Positions 1-6,765 of a stretch of DNA of 12,820 nt are shown here, piece after piece. The position numbers and the translations under genes are program-made. The stretch comes from Acidobacteriota bacterium. GTDB taxonomy: Bacteria; Acidobacteriota; Thermoanaerobaculia; Multivoradales; SZUA-115. Position 1 is the first letter of the stretch. The number at the start of each line of letters is the position of its first letter. The notes beneath the pieces are model-generated. The model was given only the letters and a program-made list of their open reading frames with translations. It did no database searches and was not told the DNA's origin. Location: the NCBI GenBank assembly GCA_003231035.1, contig QIHU01000026.1:1-12820 (forward strand). Reading direction: 5' to 3'.

Positions 1-999
1 ATGACCACGGATGGGACCGCGGCGCCTCGTCGGCCGCTCGCCATCGTCGCCTTTGGCGGCAACGCCCTGCTGCCTCCCGAGGATCAGGGGCGGATTGACG
101 AGCAACTCGAACGGGCTCGCCAGGCGGCCCACTGGTTGGCCGATCTCATTTCAGCCGACGGCGGTCACGACATCGTGCTGGTGCACGGCAATGGGCCCCA
201 GGTCGGCCAGATCATGATGCAGATGGAAGAGGCGGCCAACAAAGTGCCGCCCGCCACTCTGGACGTCGCCGTGGCGCAGACGCAAGGCGGCATGGGCTAT
301 CTGTTGGAGCTGGCGCTGCGCAACCGCTTTCCCGAGAAACAGGTGGCCATCGTCTTGGGCATGGTGGTGGTGGATGGCGAGGATCCAGGCTTTGAGAACC
401 CGACCAAGCCGGTGGGCCCCTTTTTCTCGGCCTACCGTGCCGAACAGTTGCAGCGTCACCACGGCTGGCAAATGATCGAAGACTCCGGCCGTGGTTGGCG
501 CAAGGTCGTTCCCAGCCCGCGACCCTTGGAAGTGATCGGCCTCTCGACCGTGCGCGAGCTGCTGGACCGTGGCCGCTTGGTGATCGGCGGCGGCGGCGGC
601 GGTATTCCGGTGGTGCGCCGTGAGGATGGTGAGCTGGTTGGGGTCGAGGCGGTGATCGACAAGGACCACACCGCCGCCTTGATCGGCCGCCAGCTCGGCG
701 CCGATCTGCTGATCATCCTGACCGGGGTGCCCCACGTGATGAAGAATTTCGGCCAGCCGGATGCGGAGGCGCTGGCCACCATGGACACCGCCTTGGCGAC
801 CGAGCTTCTGGCGGCGGGCGAGTTCCCGCCGGGAAGCATGGGGCCCAAGATTCAGGCGGCGGTCGATTTCGTCAACGCCACCGGTTGCGAGGTTCTGATC
901 ACCGACGTCGACCACCTCGGAAAAGCCATCGCCGGCCAGGCCGGAACTCGAATTGGGCCGGTTCAGCCGACGGCCAGTCCACCTAGACTCTCTGAATAG
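1..999 (+). CDS. arcC: Carbamate kinase
   Basis: Predicted cytoplasmic carbamate kinase (332 aa; the family is usually about 310), which interconverts carbamoyl phosphate plus ADP with carbamate plus ATP. Visible amino-acid-kinase features are the N-terminal AFGGNALL (GGN at residues 19-21), HGNGPQVGQ at 62-70, a glycine-rich GGGGGGIPVV near 197, VIDKDHTAALI around Lys221, and PGSMGPKI near 277-284 containing the conserved lysine. The ATG is the first base of the window, so its ribosome site cannot be seen and a more upstream start cannot be excluded, but the N-terminal extension before the GGN motif is already about 15 residues. An ornithine carbamoyltransferase gene follows 22 bp downstream, the pairing typical of the arginine deiminase (fermentative) route. 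Whether arcA lies upstream is outside the window. Confidence 0.93.
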   Translation: MTTDGTAAPRRPLAIVAFGGNALLPPEDQGRIDEQLERARQAAHWLADLISADGGHDIVLVHGNGPQVGQIMMQMEEAANKVPPATLDVAVAQTQGGMGYLLELALRNRFPEKQVAIVLGMVVVDGEDPGFENPTKPVGPFFSAYRAEQLQRHHGWQMIEDSGRGWRKVVPSPRPLEVIGLSTVRELLDRGRLVIGGGGGGIPVVRREDGELVGVEAVIDKDHTAALIGRQLGADLLIILTGVPHVMKNFGQPDAEALATMDTALATELLAAGEFPPGSMGPKIQAAVDFVNATGCEVLITDVDHLGKAIAGQAGTRIGPVQPTASPPRLSE

Positions 1000-1021
1000 T
1001 CCGCACAAAGGAGCTACGCCG

Positions 1022-1951
1022 ATGTCCCAGCGACACCTGGTTTCGATCGATGACCTCACCGTGGCCGAGGTCGCGGGTCTGATACGGCTGGCGGGCAAGG
1101 TCAAGGCGGATCCCGATTCCTACCGCACCGCTCTGGCCGGCCAATCGTTGGCGATGATTTTTGAGAAGTCATCCACCCGCACCCGGGTCAGCTTCGAGGT
1201 CGGGATGGTGCAGCTGGGGGGCCACGCCCTCTTCCTGTCGACCCGGGACATTCAACTGGGGCGCGGCGAACCGATTTCCGATACCGCACAGGTGCTCTCT
1301 CGCTATGTCGACGGGATCATGGCGCGGACCTTCGCGCACGCCGATGTCGTGGCGCTGGCCGAGCACGGATCGATTCCGGTGATCAACGGGCTGACCGACG
1401 ACCTGCATCCCTGCCAGGCGATGGCCGACTACTTCACTCTGAGCGAGATCTTCGGTAACTTGCAAGGGCGCCGCATCGCCTACCTGGGCGATGGCAACAA
1501 CATGGCCCATTCTCTGATGCTCGGCGCTCCCAAGGTGGGGATGGACATCGCCATCGCCTCGCCGGAGGGCTACCAGGTCGAGGATCGCTTCGCGGCCCAG
1601 GCTCGCCAGGCGGCGGAGGCGGCGGGGACGCAGGTGGTGTTGACCACCGATCCCAAGGAGGCGGTGGCCGGGGCGAGCGCCGTCTACACGGATGTTTTCG
1701 CCTCGATGGGGCAGGAGGAAGAGTCGGCCAAGCGGCTGGCGGATCTGGCCGGTTACCAGGTCGACGAGGCCCTGATGGCGGCCGCTGCTTCCGATGCGAT
1801 CTTCCTCCATTGCTTGCCTGCCCACCGTGGCGAAGAGGTAACCGCGGAAGTGGCCGATGGAGCACAGAGTCGCATCTTCGATCAAGCGGAAAACCGCCTG
1901 CACGCTCAGAAGGCGATCATGCTCTGGTCAATGGGCGGAGTCACTCTCTGA
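1022..1951 (+). CDS. argF: Ornithine carbamoyltransferase
   Basis: Predicted 309-aa ornithine carbamoyltransferase, which condenses ornithine and carbamoyl phosphate to citrulline, or runs in reverse during arginine catabolism. The carbamoyl-phosphate site STRTR is at residues 51-55, HPCQ at 129-132, and the ornithine-side HCLP at 263-266 followed by AHRGEEV. Length is normal for the family. The ATG at 1022 follows an AAAGGAG ribosome site at a good distance. An in-frame upstream start at 953 would lie inside arcC and add residues not expected in the family. The gene sits 22 bp after carbamate kinase, so the two are probably cotranscribed. The anabolic (argF) and catabolic (arcB) forms cannot be separated by motif reading; the carbamate kinase neighbour favours at least a partly catabolic role. 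Confidence 0.95.
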   Translation: MSQRHLVSIDDLTVAEVAGLIRLAGKVKADPDSYRTALAGQSLAMIFEKSSTRTRVSFEVGMVQLGGHALFLSTRDIQLGRGEPISDTAQVLSRYVDGIMARTFAHADVVALAEHGSIPVINGLTDDLHPCQAMADYFTLSEIFGNLQGRRIAYLGDGNNMAHSLMLGAPKVGMDIAIASPEGYQVEDRFAAQARQAAEAAGTQVVLTTDPKEAVAGASAVYTDVFASMGQEEESAKRLADLAGYQVDEALMAAAASDAIFLHCLPAHRGEEVTAEVADGAQSRIFDQAENRLHAQKAIMLWSMGGVTL

Positions 1952-1994
1952 AGCGCGGCCAGCGCGGCAACGAGGGAAAGAGGGAGCCAAGTCG

Positions 1995-3695
1995 GTGCAA
2001 TTGAAATGCCGAATTCGAGGAGCGGAACAGGCCTTTCCTTTGGCCGCCGGAGGGCTGCGTATCGGCCGCGATGGGGACAATGACCTTGTCTTGTCAGACC
2101 CTTCGGTGTCGAGGTACCACGCCAGCGTGCGGCTCGAAGGCGAGACCTTCTGGATCTCCGACTTGGGGAGCACCAATGGAGTCTTGCTCAATGGGGAGCG
2201 GGTCCACCAGGCGCCGCTCGCGATTGGCGACACTCTGCGTATTGGCACCTTCGACCTGGTCGCCGGCCATGTGAGCGTGGCCCGCGAGGTGACGGTGGCC
2301 GGCAAGTCCACCGTTCATCCGGCGGGGGCCGGCGATAGCCTGCTCGCCACCGGCAGTTATGTGCGCCCGTTGGCCGACTTCTTGACCCACTACGGCATCG
2401 AGGGCCGTGCCACGACCGAGACCCCGGCGGGTTCCTCGGCCGCCAGCTCGCCGCTGGCCGGAACCGACACCCTCAGCGCCATGCCCCGCGAGGATCCAGA
2501 CGAAGACTACGCTAGTTCGATCCTAGGTTACTTGACCCGCCTCGCCAGCCAGCTGCTCACCGCCAAGACGGTGGACGAAGTGCTAGAGCGGTTGACCGAG
2601 ATCTGCTTCGAGGCCCTGCCGGTCGACCGGGGGTTTGTCTTACTCCTCGACCCCGAAGGACGGGCGGTGTGCGAGCTGGCTCGCTTCGGCGACCGGGTCG
2701 TTCCTCGACCGGACGAAGAAGTGCCGGTCTCCGAGACCATGCTGCACCAGGTGATCCAGAAGCGGGTCGCCTTGATGACCCTGGACGCTCAGGCCGACGA
2801 GCGGTTGCTCTCGGGGGCGTCGATCCAAATGCACCAGATCCGTGCCGCCATGTGCGTGCCGTTGTGGTCGTTGGAGAGGATCGTCGGCGTCATCCAAGTG
2901 GATTCGCCCTTCCGTACCGACTGCTTCAGCCAGCGGGATCTCGATTTTCTCGTCGCCGTCGCCAACTACGCGGCGGTGGCGGTGGAACGGGTGCGCAACG
3001 CCGAGGAGGCGGAACGGGAACGGAAGCTCATGGGGCGCTTGGAGCGCTACCATTCGCCGGCGGTGATCGATGCCGTCCTGCGGGGTGGCGAGAACGACCT
3101 GGAGGGGCAGGTCGGCCGCCTGCAACCAGCCCAGGCGACGGTCCTCTTCGCCGATCTGGTCGGCTTCAGCGCCTTCGCCGAGAGGTCGAAGCCCGAGGAA
3201 GTGGCGGCGCTGCTGGAGGGATTCTTCGACCGCTCCGTCGAGGCGATCTTCGAGGTTGGCGGCACCCTCGACAAGTTCATCGGAGACTGCGTGATGGCCT
3301 TCTTCGGCACCCCCGTGGTTCAAGTCGATCATGCCCGCCGGGCGGTGACGGCGGCCATTGAGATCCAACGAGCGCTGGTGCTCTGGAACGTTGAACGAGC
3401 CACCCTCGGCAGAAATCCGGTGGTCTGTCGCATCGCGATCAACAGCGGGCCGGTGATGGTCGGCGAAGTCGGCAGCCGCGGGCGGGTTGACTACACGGTC
3501 CTCGGCAATACGGTCAACGTCGCCGCCCGCCTCGACCAGTTCGTGGCGCGGCCGGGGGAGATCGTGATCGGCGCCGCCACCCGGCGCGAATTGGGCGATG
3601 ACCTACCCTTGCACGACCTCGGCGAGCAACAACTCAAGGGGTTGACCCAGAAGGTCGGCGCCTTTCGCGTGGAGAACTCCCTGTGGGAGAGCTGA
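1995..3695 (+). CDS. FHA-GAF-class III adenylate cyclase
   Basis: Predicted 566-aa soluble signalling enzyme that makes a cyclic nucleotide, probably cAMP. An N-terminal FHA phosphothreonine-binding domain (residues about 1-95) shows GRDGDND, Ser39-Arg40-x-His42 and GSTNG at 58-62. A low-complexity linker leads to a GAF sensor domain (about 175-335), a charged helix, then a class III cyclase domain (about 378-545). The metal-binding aspartates are Asp387 (FADLVGFS) and Asp431 (FIGD), the purine-contact lysine is Lys427, and the transition-state pair is Asn508 and Arg512. Thr501 stands where mammalian enzymes carry the adenine-selecting Asp, as in many bacterial class IIIb cyclases. No membrane segment is seen. 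I chose GTG at 1995 because AGGGAG lies 8 bp upstream and the FHA fold starts at once. It lies 43 bp after argF and overlaps the next gene by 13 bp. Its input ligand and phosphoprotein partner are unknown. Confidence 0.9.
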   Translation: MQLKCRIRGAEQAFPLAAGGLRIGRDGDNDLVLSDPSVSRYHASVRLEGETFWISDLGSTNGVLLNGERVHQAPLAIGDTLRIGTFDLVAGHVSVAREVTVAGKSTVHPAGAGDSLLATGSYVRPLADFLTHYGIEGRATTETPAGSSAASSPLAGTDTLSAMPREDPDEDYASSILGYLTRLASQLLTAKTVDEVLERLTEICFEALPVDRGFVLLLDPEGRAVCELARFGDRVVPRPDEEVPVSETMLHQVIQKRVALMTLDAQADERLLSGASIQMHQIRAAMCVPLWSLERIVGVIQVDSPFRTDCFSQRDLDFLVAVANYAAVAVERVRNAEEAERERKLMGRLERYHSPAVIDAVLRGGENDLEGQVGRLQPAQATVLFADLVGFSAFAERSKPEEVAALLEGFFDRSVEAIFEVGGTLDKFIGDCVMAFFGTPVVQVDHARRAVTAAIEIQRALVLWNVERATLGRNPVVCRIAINSGPVMVGEVGSRGRVDYTVLGNTVNVAARLDQFVARPGEIVIGAATRRELGDDLPLHDLGEQQLKGLTQKVGAFRVENSLWES

Positions 3696-4291
3696 ACGAA
3701 CTCGCCATCGAGCGGAGCCACCGCTTCGTCTTGGTGACCGGCAACCAGGGCAAGCTGGCCGAGGCGCGGCGCATCGTCGGTCCTTGGCTGGAGGCCGAGG
3801 AGATCGATCTCCCCGAGATCCAATCGCTCGACCTGGTAGAGGTGCTGCGCGCCAAGGCCCAGGAAGGCTGGCGCCGAGTGGGCAAGACCCTGGTGGTCGA
3901 AGAGACCGGCCTCGACTTAACCGCCCTCGGCGGCTTCCCAGGCCCGCTGGTCAAGTGGATGCTAGAGGCGGTCGGCGCCGAGGGCATCGCCCGCACCGCC
4001 CTAGCCCTGGGCGAAGATCGGGTGGTGGTGCGCTGCGCCCTGCTCTGGTTCGACGGCCACCGCGAAGTGGTCGCCGAAGCCGCCGTCCCCGGTCGGCTGG
4101 TCCTGCCGCCGCGCGGCGCGGGTGGCTTCGGCTGGGATCCCGTGGTGGTCCCGGAAGGTCTAGAGCAGACCTACGCCGAACTGGGCGCCGAAGCCAAGGA
4201 CGCTATCGGCCACCGAGGCAAGGCGTGGCGGGCGTTGGTCGGGAAGCTCTCAGCGTTGGGCGGCGGCTCGGTGGCGGATCTCGGCGGCTAG
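3683..4291 (+). CDS. rdgB: ITPA/RdgB-type non-canonical purine NTP pyrophosphatase
   Basis: Predicted 202-aa HAM1-family enzyme that hydrolyses dITP, ITP and XTP to the monophosphate, keeping deaminated purines out of nucleic acids. Seen motifs: TGNQGK at 19-24, the signature EETGL at 73-77, GGFPGPLVKW, GGFGWDP, and GHRGKA near the C-terminus. GPLVKW, GWDP and EQTYAE look more like human ITPA than like E. coli RdgB. Glu74 stands where the family normally has the catalytic Asp (EDTGL or DDSGL), and Gly replaces the Ser of the usual SHR base-binding motif. The start is GTG at 3683, within the last codons of the cyclase gene and 8 bp after a GGAG site, so translation is probably coupled to the cyclase. 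The 3' end overlaps the convergent coaE gene by 42 bp. Activity may differ from the textbook enzyme. Confidence 0.85.
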   Translation: MGELNELAIERSHRFVLVTGNQGKLAEARRIVGPWLEAEEIDLPEIQSLDLVEVLRAKAQEGWRRVGKTLVVEETGLDLTALGGFPGPLVKWMLEAVGAEGIARTALALGEDRVVVRCALLWFDGHREVVAEAAVPGRLVLPPRGAGGFGWDPVVVPEGLEQTYAELGAEAKDAIGHRGKAWRALVGKLSALGGGSVADLGG

Positions 4292-4873
4292 GGCGTCGAC
4301 CTGCGCCTGCAATTCGTCCAGGGTGCCGTCGTTGTCGATCACCCAATCCGCCGCCTGGCGGCGCATCTCGCCGCTTCCCTGGGCGGCCAGGCGGGCGGCC
4401 GCCGCTTCGGGGTCCAGCCCCCTGGCGATGGCGCGGGTGAGGCGGGTCTTAGGGTCGGCCTCGACGGTGACGATCAGGTCGAAGTCGGGAGGGTAGCCGG
4501 CCTCGACCAGGAGGGTGGCTTCGAGGACGGCGGGGGAGTCGCTGGCGGCGGCGATCTCGGCGAAGCGTTGGCGCACCAGGGGGTGAATGGCTGCCTCCAA
4601 ACGATTTCGGGCGTCGTCGTCGGCGAAGACAATGTTCGCAAGGGCGGAGTGATCGACGGCCCCTTGGGGGGTGAGCACCGCCTCTGAGAAGAGGTCGCGC
4701 ACCGCTTGGGCGCCGGCTCCTTGCGGGCGGTAGAGTACAGCGACCAGCCGGTCGGCATCGATCACCGTGAATCCGGCTTCGGCTAGGAGGTGAGCGACGG
4801 TCGATTTGCCACTCGCCAGGCCGCCGGTCAGGCCGACGGTGAAGGGGGCTTGCTCGTCCCGTGAGTCGGTCAT
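4250..4873 (-). CDS. coaE: Dephospho-CoA kinase
   Basis: Predicted 207-aa cytoplasmic kinase for the last step of coenzyme A synthesis, phosphorylating the 3'-OH of the dephospho-CoA ribose with ATP. A P-loop is seen as GLTGGLASGKST (residues 14-25, Lys23), followed by the DADRLV segment (39-44) that normally holds the catalytic aspartate. The C-terminal half has the family pattern RLTRAIARGL...AARLAAQ...ADWVIDNDGTLDEL. The usual PLLFE motif is changed here to ATLLVEAG. The ATG overlaps the folD stop as ATGA, so it is the distal gene of a translationally coupled ubiE-folD-coaE operon. Its 3' end runs 42 bp into the oppositely oriented triphosphatase gene, leaving no room for a separate terminator, and none is seen. 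Confidence 0.92.
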   Translation of the reverse strand: MTDSRDEQAPFTVGLTGGLASGKSTVAHLLAEAGFTVIDADRLVAVLYRPQGAGAQAVRDLFSEAVLTPQGAVDHSALANIVFADDDARNRLEAAIHPLVRQRFAEIAAASDSPAVLEATLLVEAGYPPDFDLIVTVEADPKTRLTRAIARGLDPEAAAARLAAQGSGEMRRQAADWVIDNDGTLDELQAQVDALAAEIRHRAAAQR

Positions 4874-5820
4874 TTTAGACCTTGCCGCAATCGCGAGGCG
4901 CGCAGGGTGTTGACCAGCAACATGGCGACGGTCAAGGGGCCGACACCGCGCGGCACCGGGGTGATCGCCGAGGCGATCGCCGAGACGCGGGTGAAGTCGA
5001 TATCGCCGACCAGGACCTCGCCACGCCGGGCCAAGGTGGCGCGGCGTTTGCGGTCGCCTGGGTAAAGGCGTTCGACCTCGGCGGGGTCGGTGATGCGGTT
5101 CATGCCGACGTCGATCACCACCGCTCCCGGCTTGACGTGGTCGGGGCCGAGGAAGGCGGTGCGGCCCACCGCCGCCACTAGGATGTCCGCTTGGCGGCAG
5201 ATCTCGGCCAGGTCGCGGGTGCGCGAGTGGCAGATGCTGACCGTGCAGTGGTGGCGCAAGAGGAGTCCGGCCATCGGCTTGCCGACGATGGCGCTGCGCC
5301 CGACGATCACCGCGTGTTTGCCGGCGAGCGCAATGTCGTAGCGGCGCAGGAGTTCGATGACGCCACTGGGAGTCGCCGGCTCGAAGCCGGGCTCGCCGAG
5401 CCAGAGCTGGCCGATGTTGTAGGGATGAAAGCCGTCGACATCCTTGGCGGGGTCGATACGCTCGAGCAGCCGCCGGTTGCCGAGCCCGGCGGGTAACGGG
5501 AGCTGAATCAAAATTCCGTCCACCGTGTCGTCGTCATTGAACCGGTCGATCTGTGCCTCCAGTTCGGCCTCGCTCACGGTGGCTTCGAGCTCGATGGTGC
5601 GTCCGATCATTCCCGCCTTGTCGCAGGCTCGGGTCTTGGCGCCCACGTAGACCCTCGAAGCGGGATCGGCGCCGACGATGAGCACGGCCAGGCCAGGCCT
5701 ACGGCCTCCTTGCCCCACCAATTGGGCGACCTCGGTGGCAACTTCGGCGCGGATCTCGGCGGCGATGCGTTGGCCGTCCAGCAAGGTGCAAGCGGTTTCG
5801 CGGCGAGTGAGTGGGGTCAT
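4870..5820 (-). CDS. folD: Bifunctional methylenetetrahydrofolate dehydrogenase/cyclohydrolase
   Basis: Predicted 316-aa FolD, which oxidises 5,10-methylene-THF with NADP+ and hydrolyses methenyl-THF to 10-formyl-THF, feeding purine and formyl-Met synthesis. Motifs: Tyr58 and catalytic Lys62 in YVGAKTRACDKAGM; DGILIQLPLP at 101-110 (Gln106); DVDGFHPYNIG at 127-137; the nucleotide-binding GRSAIVGKP at 174-182; and a C-terminal TPVPRGVGPLT at 287-297. Most family members have Gly where this protein has Arg291. The protein is somewhat longer than the common 285-300 residues because of a short N-terminal extension and an extended loop near 241-265. ATG overlaps the ubiE stop and the stop overlaps the coaE start, both as ATGA, which points to translational coupling. 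Confidence 0.95.
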   Translation of the reverse strand: MTPLTRRETACTLLDGQRIAAEIRAEVATEVAQLVGQGGRRPGLAVLIVGADPASRVYVGAKTRACDKAGMIGRTIELEATVSEAELEAQIDRFNDDDTVDGILIQLPLPAGLGNRRLLERIDPAKDVDGFHPYNIGQLWLGEPGFEPATPSGVIELLRRYDIALAGKHAVIVGRSAIVGKPMAGLLLRHHCTVSICHSRTRDLAEICRQADILVAAVGRTAFLGPDHVKPGAVVIDVGMNRITDPAEVERLYPGDRKRRATLARRGEVLVGDIDFTRVSAIASAITPVPRGVGPLTVAMLLVNTLRASRLRQGLK

Positions 5821-6575
5821 TGGGAGCCGCCAGAGGGAACCGTTTGGGCGGAGTAAATACAGACGGTTCCCGCGCTCTGCTCGTCATAGCGCAGCTCCGT
5901 GAAGTCGGCGGCGGCCATTCGATCGAGGAAGCTCTGGCGCTGCGGGAACTCCACCACCGAGTCGGGCAGGTAGTTGTAGGCCCATCCACGAGGTGAAATC
6001 AGCCGGCCGATTCGTGGCAGGATCTTCTGGAAGTAGAAGAGATAGGCGGCGCGGATGAGGCGGGGCTCGGGGATGGTGAACTCAAGAACCACCAGGCGGC
6101 CGCCGGGGCGCAGGACGCGGCACAGCTCGGCCAGCGATCGGTCGAGGTCGGCGACGTTGCGCAGGCCGAAGGAAACGGTCGCCGCCGAGAAACGATCGCT
6201 AGCGAAGGGTAGGCAAAGGGCGTCGGCCGCGGCCAGTTGAGGGCTAGGCGAGTCCTTCCGCGGGCTGAGCCGTCGCAGTTTGGGTTGGGCCAGGCTCAAC
6301 ATTGGCAGACAAAAGTCGGCGGCGACGACCTTGGCTCCCCGGCGCGCTAGCTGGACGGCTTGGTCGCCGGTGCCGCAGCACAGGTCGAGCACCTCCTCGC
6401 CTGGCCGTGGTGCCAGAGCGGCGGCGGCGCGGCGCCGCCACCAGTGGTCGAGCCAGCCGGAAAGCACATGGTTTAGCAGGTCGTACCGGGGAGCCACGCC
6501 GGCGAACATCTCTTGGATGGCGCGGCCGCTCTTGTCGACGGACGAGGTGGTCTGGGCGTTGCTGTCGGTGGTCAT
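5817..6575 (-). CDS. ubiE: Demethylmenaquinone/ubiquinone C-methyltransferase
   Basis: Predicted 252-aa SAM-dependent methyltransferase (UbiE/MenG) for the C-methylation step of menaquinone and/or ubiquinone synthesis. Family marks are MFAGVAPRYDLLNHVLS (23-39), the SAM site DLCCGTGDQ (64-72), GLRNV (137-141), PGGRLVVLEF (157-166) and YNYLPDSVVEFP (200-211). A short insertion, RRLSPRKDSPSP, sits near 101-112. The ATG at 6575 has no recognisable ribosome site: the bases just upstream on the minus strand are C-rich. A TATACA box ends only about 11 bp before it, so the message may have almost no leader. It is the first gene of a coupled operon with folD and coaE. Which quinone is used cannot be read from sequence alone. 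Confidence 0.94.
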   Translation of the reverse strand: MTTDSNAQTTSSVDKSGRAIQEMFAGVAPRYDLLNHVLSGWLDHWWRRRAAAALAPRPGEEVLDLCCGTGDQAVQLARRGAKVVAADFCLPMLSLAQPKLRRLSPRKDSPSPQLAAADALCLPFASDRFSAATVSFGLRNVADLDRSLAELCRVLRPGGRLVVLEFTIPEPRLIRAAYLFYFQKILPRIGRLISPRGWAYNYLPDSVVEFPQRQSFLDRMAAADFTELRYDEQSAGTVCIYSAQTVPSGGSQ

Positions 6576-6586
6576 GCGGGGGCCAG

Positions 6587-6616
6587 TGTATACGTCCTGA
6601 AACTTTGTGCGTTCAA
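6587..6616 (-). promoter_or_regulatory. Predicted sigma70 promoter of ubiE-folD-coaE
   Basis: On the minus strand, TTGAAC (6616-6611) and TATACA (6592-6587) are separated by 18 bp. A start site about 7 bp further would fall near 6580, only some five bases before the ubiE ATG at 6575. That fits the absence of a ribosome site and suggests a leaderless or near-leaderless message. This is pattern matching only. Confidence 0.5.
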
Positions 6617-6633
6617 GGCGAAATCAGCCTTGA
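6613..6633. promoter_or_regulatory. Inverted repeat across two divergent -35 boxes (possible operator)
   Basis: TCAAGGC (6613-6619) and GCCTTGA (6627-6633) form a perfect 7-bp inverted repeat around the 7-bp spacer GAAATCA. The left arm overlaps the -35 box of the minus-strand ubiE promoter and the right arm overlaps the -35 box of the plus-strand rplM promoter. The size and symmetry suit a dimeric regulator, but part of the symmetry comes from the two -35 boxes themselves. No regulator gene is visible in the window. Confidence 0.35.
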
Positions 6634-6658
6634 CAAGGGGCAAGCCCACACCTAGTAT
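6630..6658 (+). promoter_or_regulatory. Predicted sigma70 promoter of the rplM operon
   Basis: A consensus -35 TTGACA (6630-6635) and TAGTAT (6653-6658, 4 of 6 matches) are separated by the ideal 17 bp. Predicted start is near 6665, giving a leader of about 100 nt before rplM. It is back to back with the ubiE promoter, with 13 bp between the two -35 boxes. Confidence 0.75.
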
Positions 6659-6664
6659 CGGTGG

Positions 6665-6686
6665 CTCTGCGCCTTTGGCGCGTGAG
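6665..6686 (+). promoter_or_regulatory. 5' hairpin of the rplM leader
   Basis: Near the predicted transcript start, GCGCC (6669-6673) pairs with GGCGC (6677-6681) across a TTT loop. The stem is extended by CTC (6665-6667) with GAG (6684-6686) around a small bulge. It may stabilise the 5' end or take part in L13 autoregulation; the sequence cannot tell these apart. Confidence 0.35.
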
Positions 6687-6765
6687 GCTCCGTACGTCAA
6701 CGCGAAGGAGCTTTACTCGAACACCGCCAGATTCCACCACCGAGTTGGACGGAGACGAGACTGCA

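Noticed and set aside
151..1104. Long minus-strand frame opposite arcC
   Set aside because: Low-quality Arg/His-rich translation wholly antisense to a clear carbamate kinase; a shadow typical of GC-rich DNA.
2640..3368. Overlapping frames on both strands inside the cyclase gene
   Set aside because: The cyclase frame has all FHA, GAF and catalytic motifs; the others show none.
6661..6765. In-frame N-terminal extension of L13 from a GTG at 6661
   Set aside because: It precedes or coincides with the predicted transcript start and encodes an Arg/Thr-rich stretch unlike any L13.
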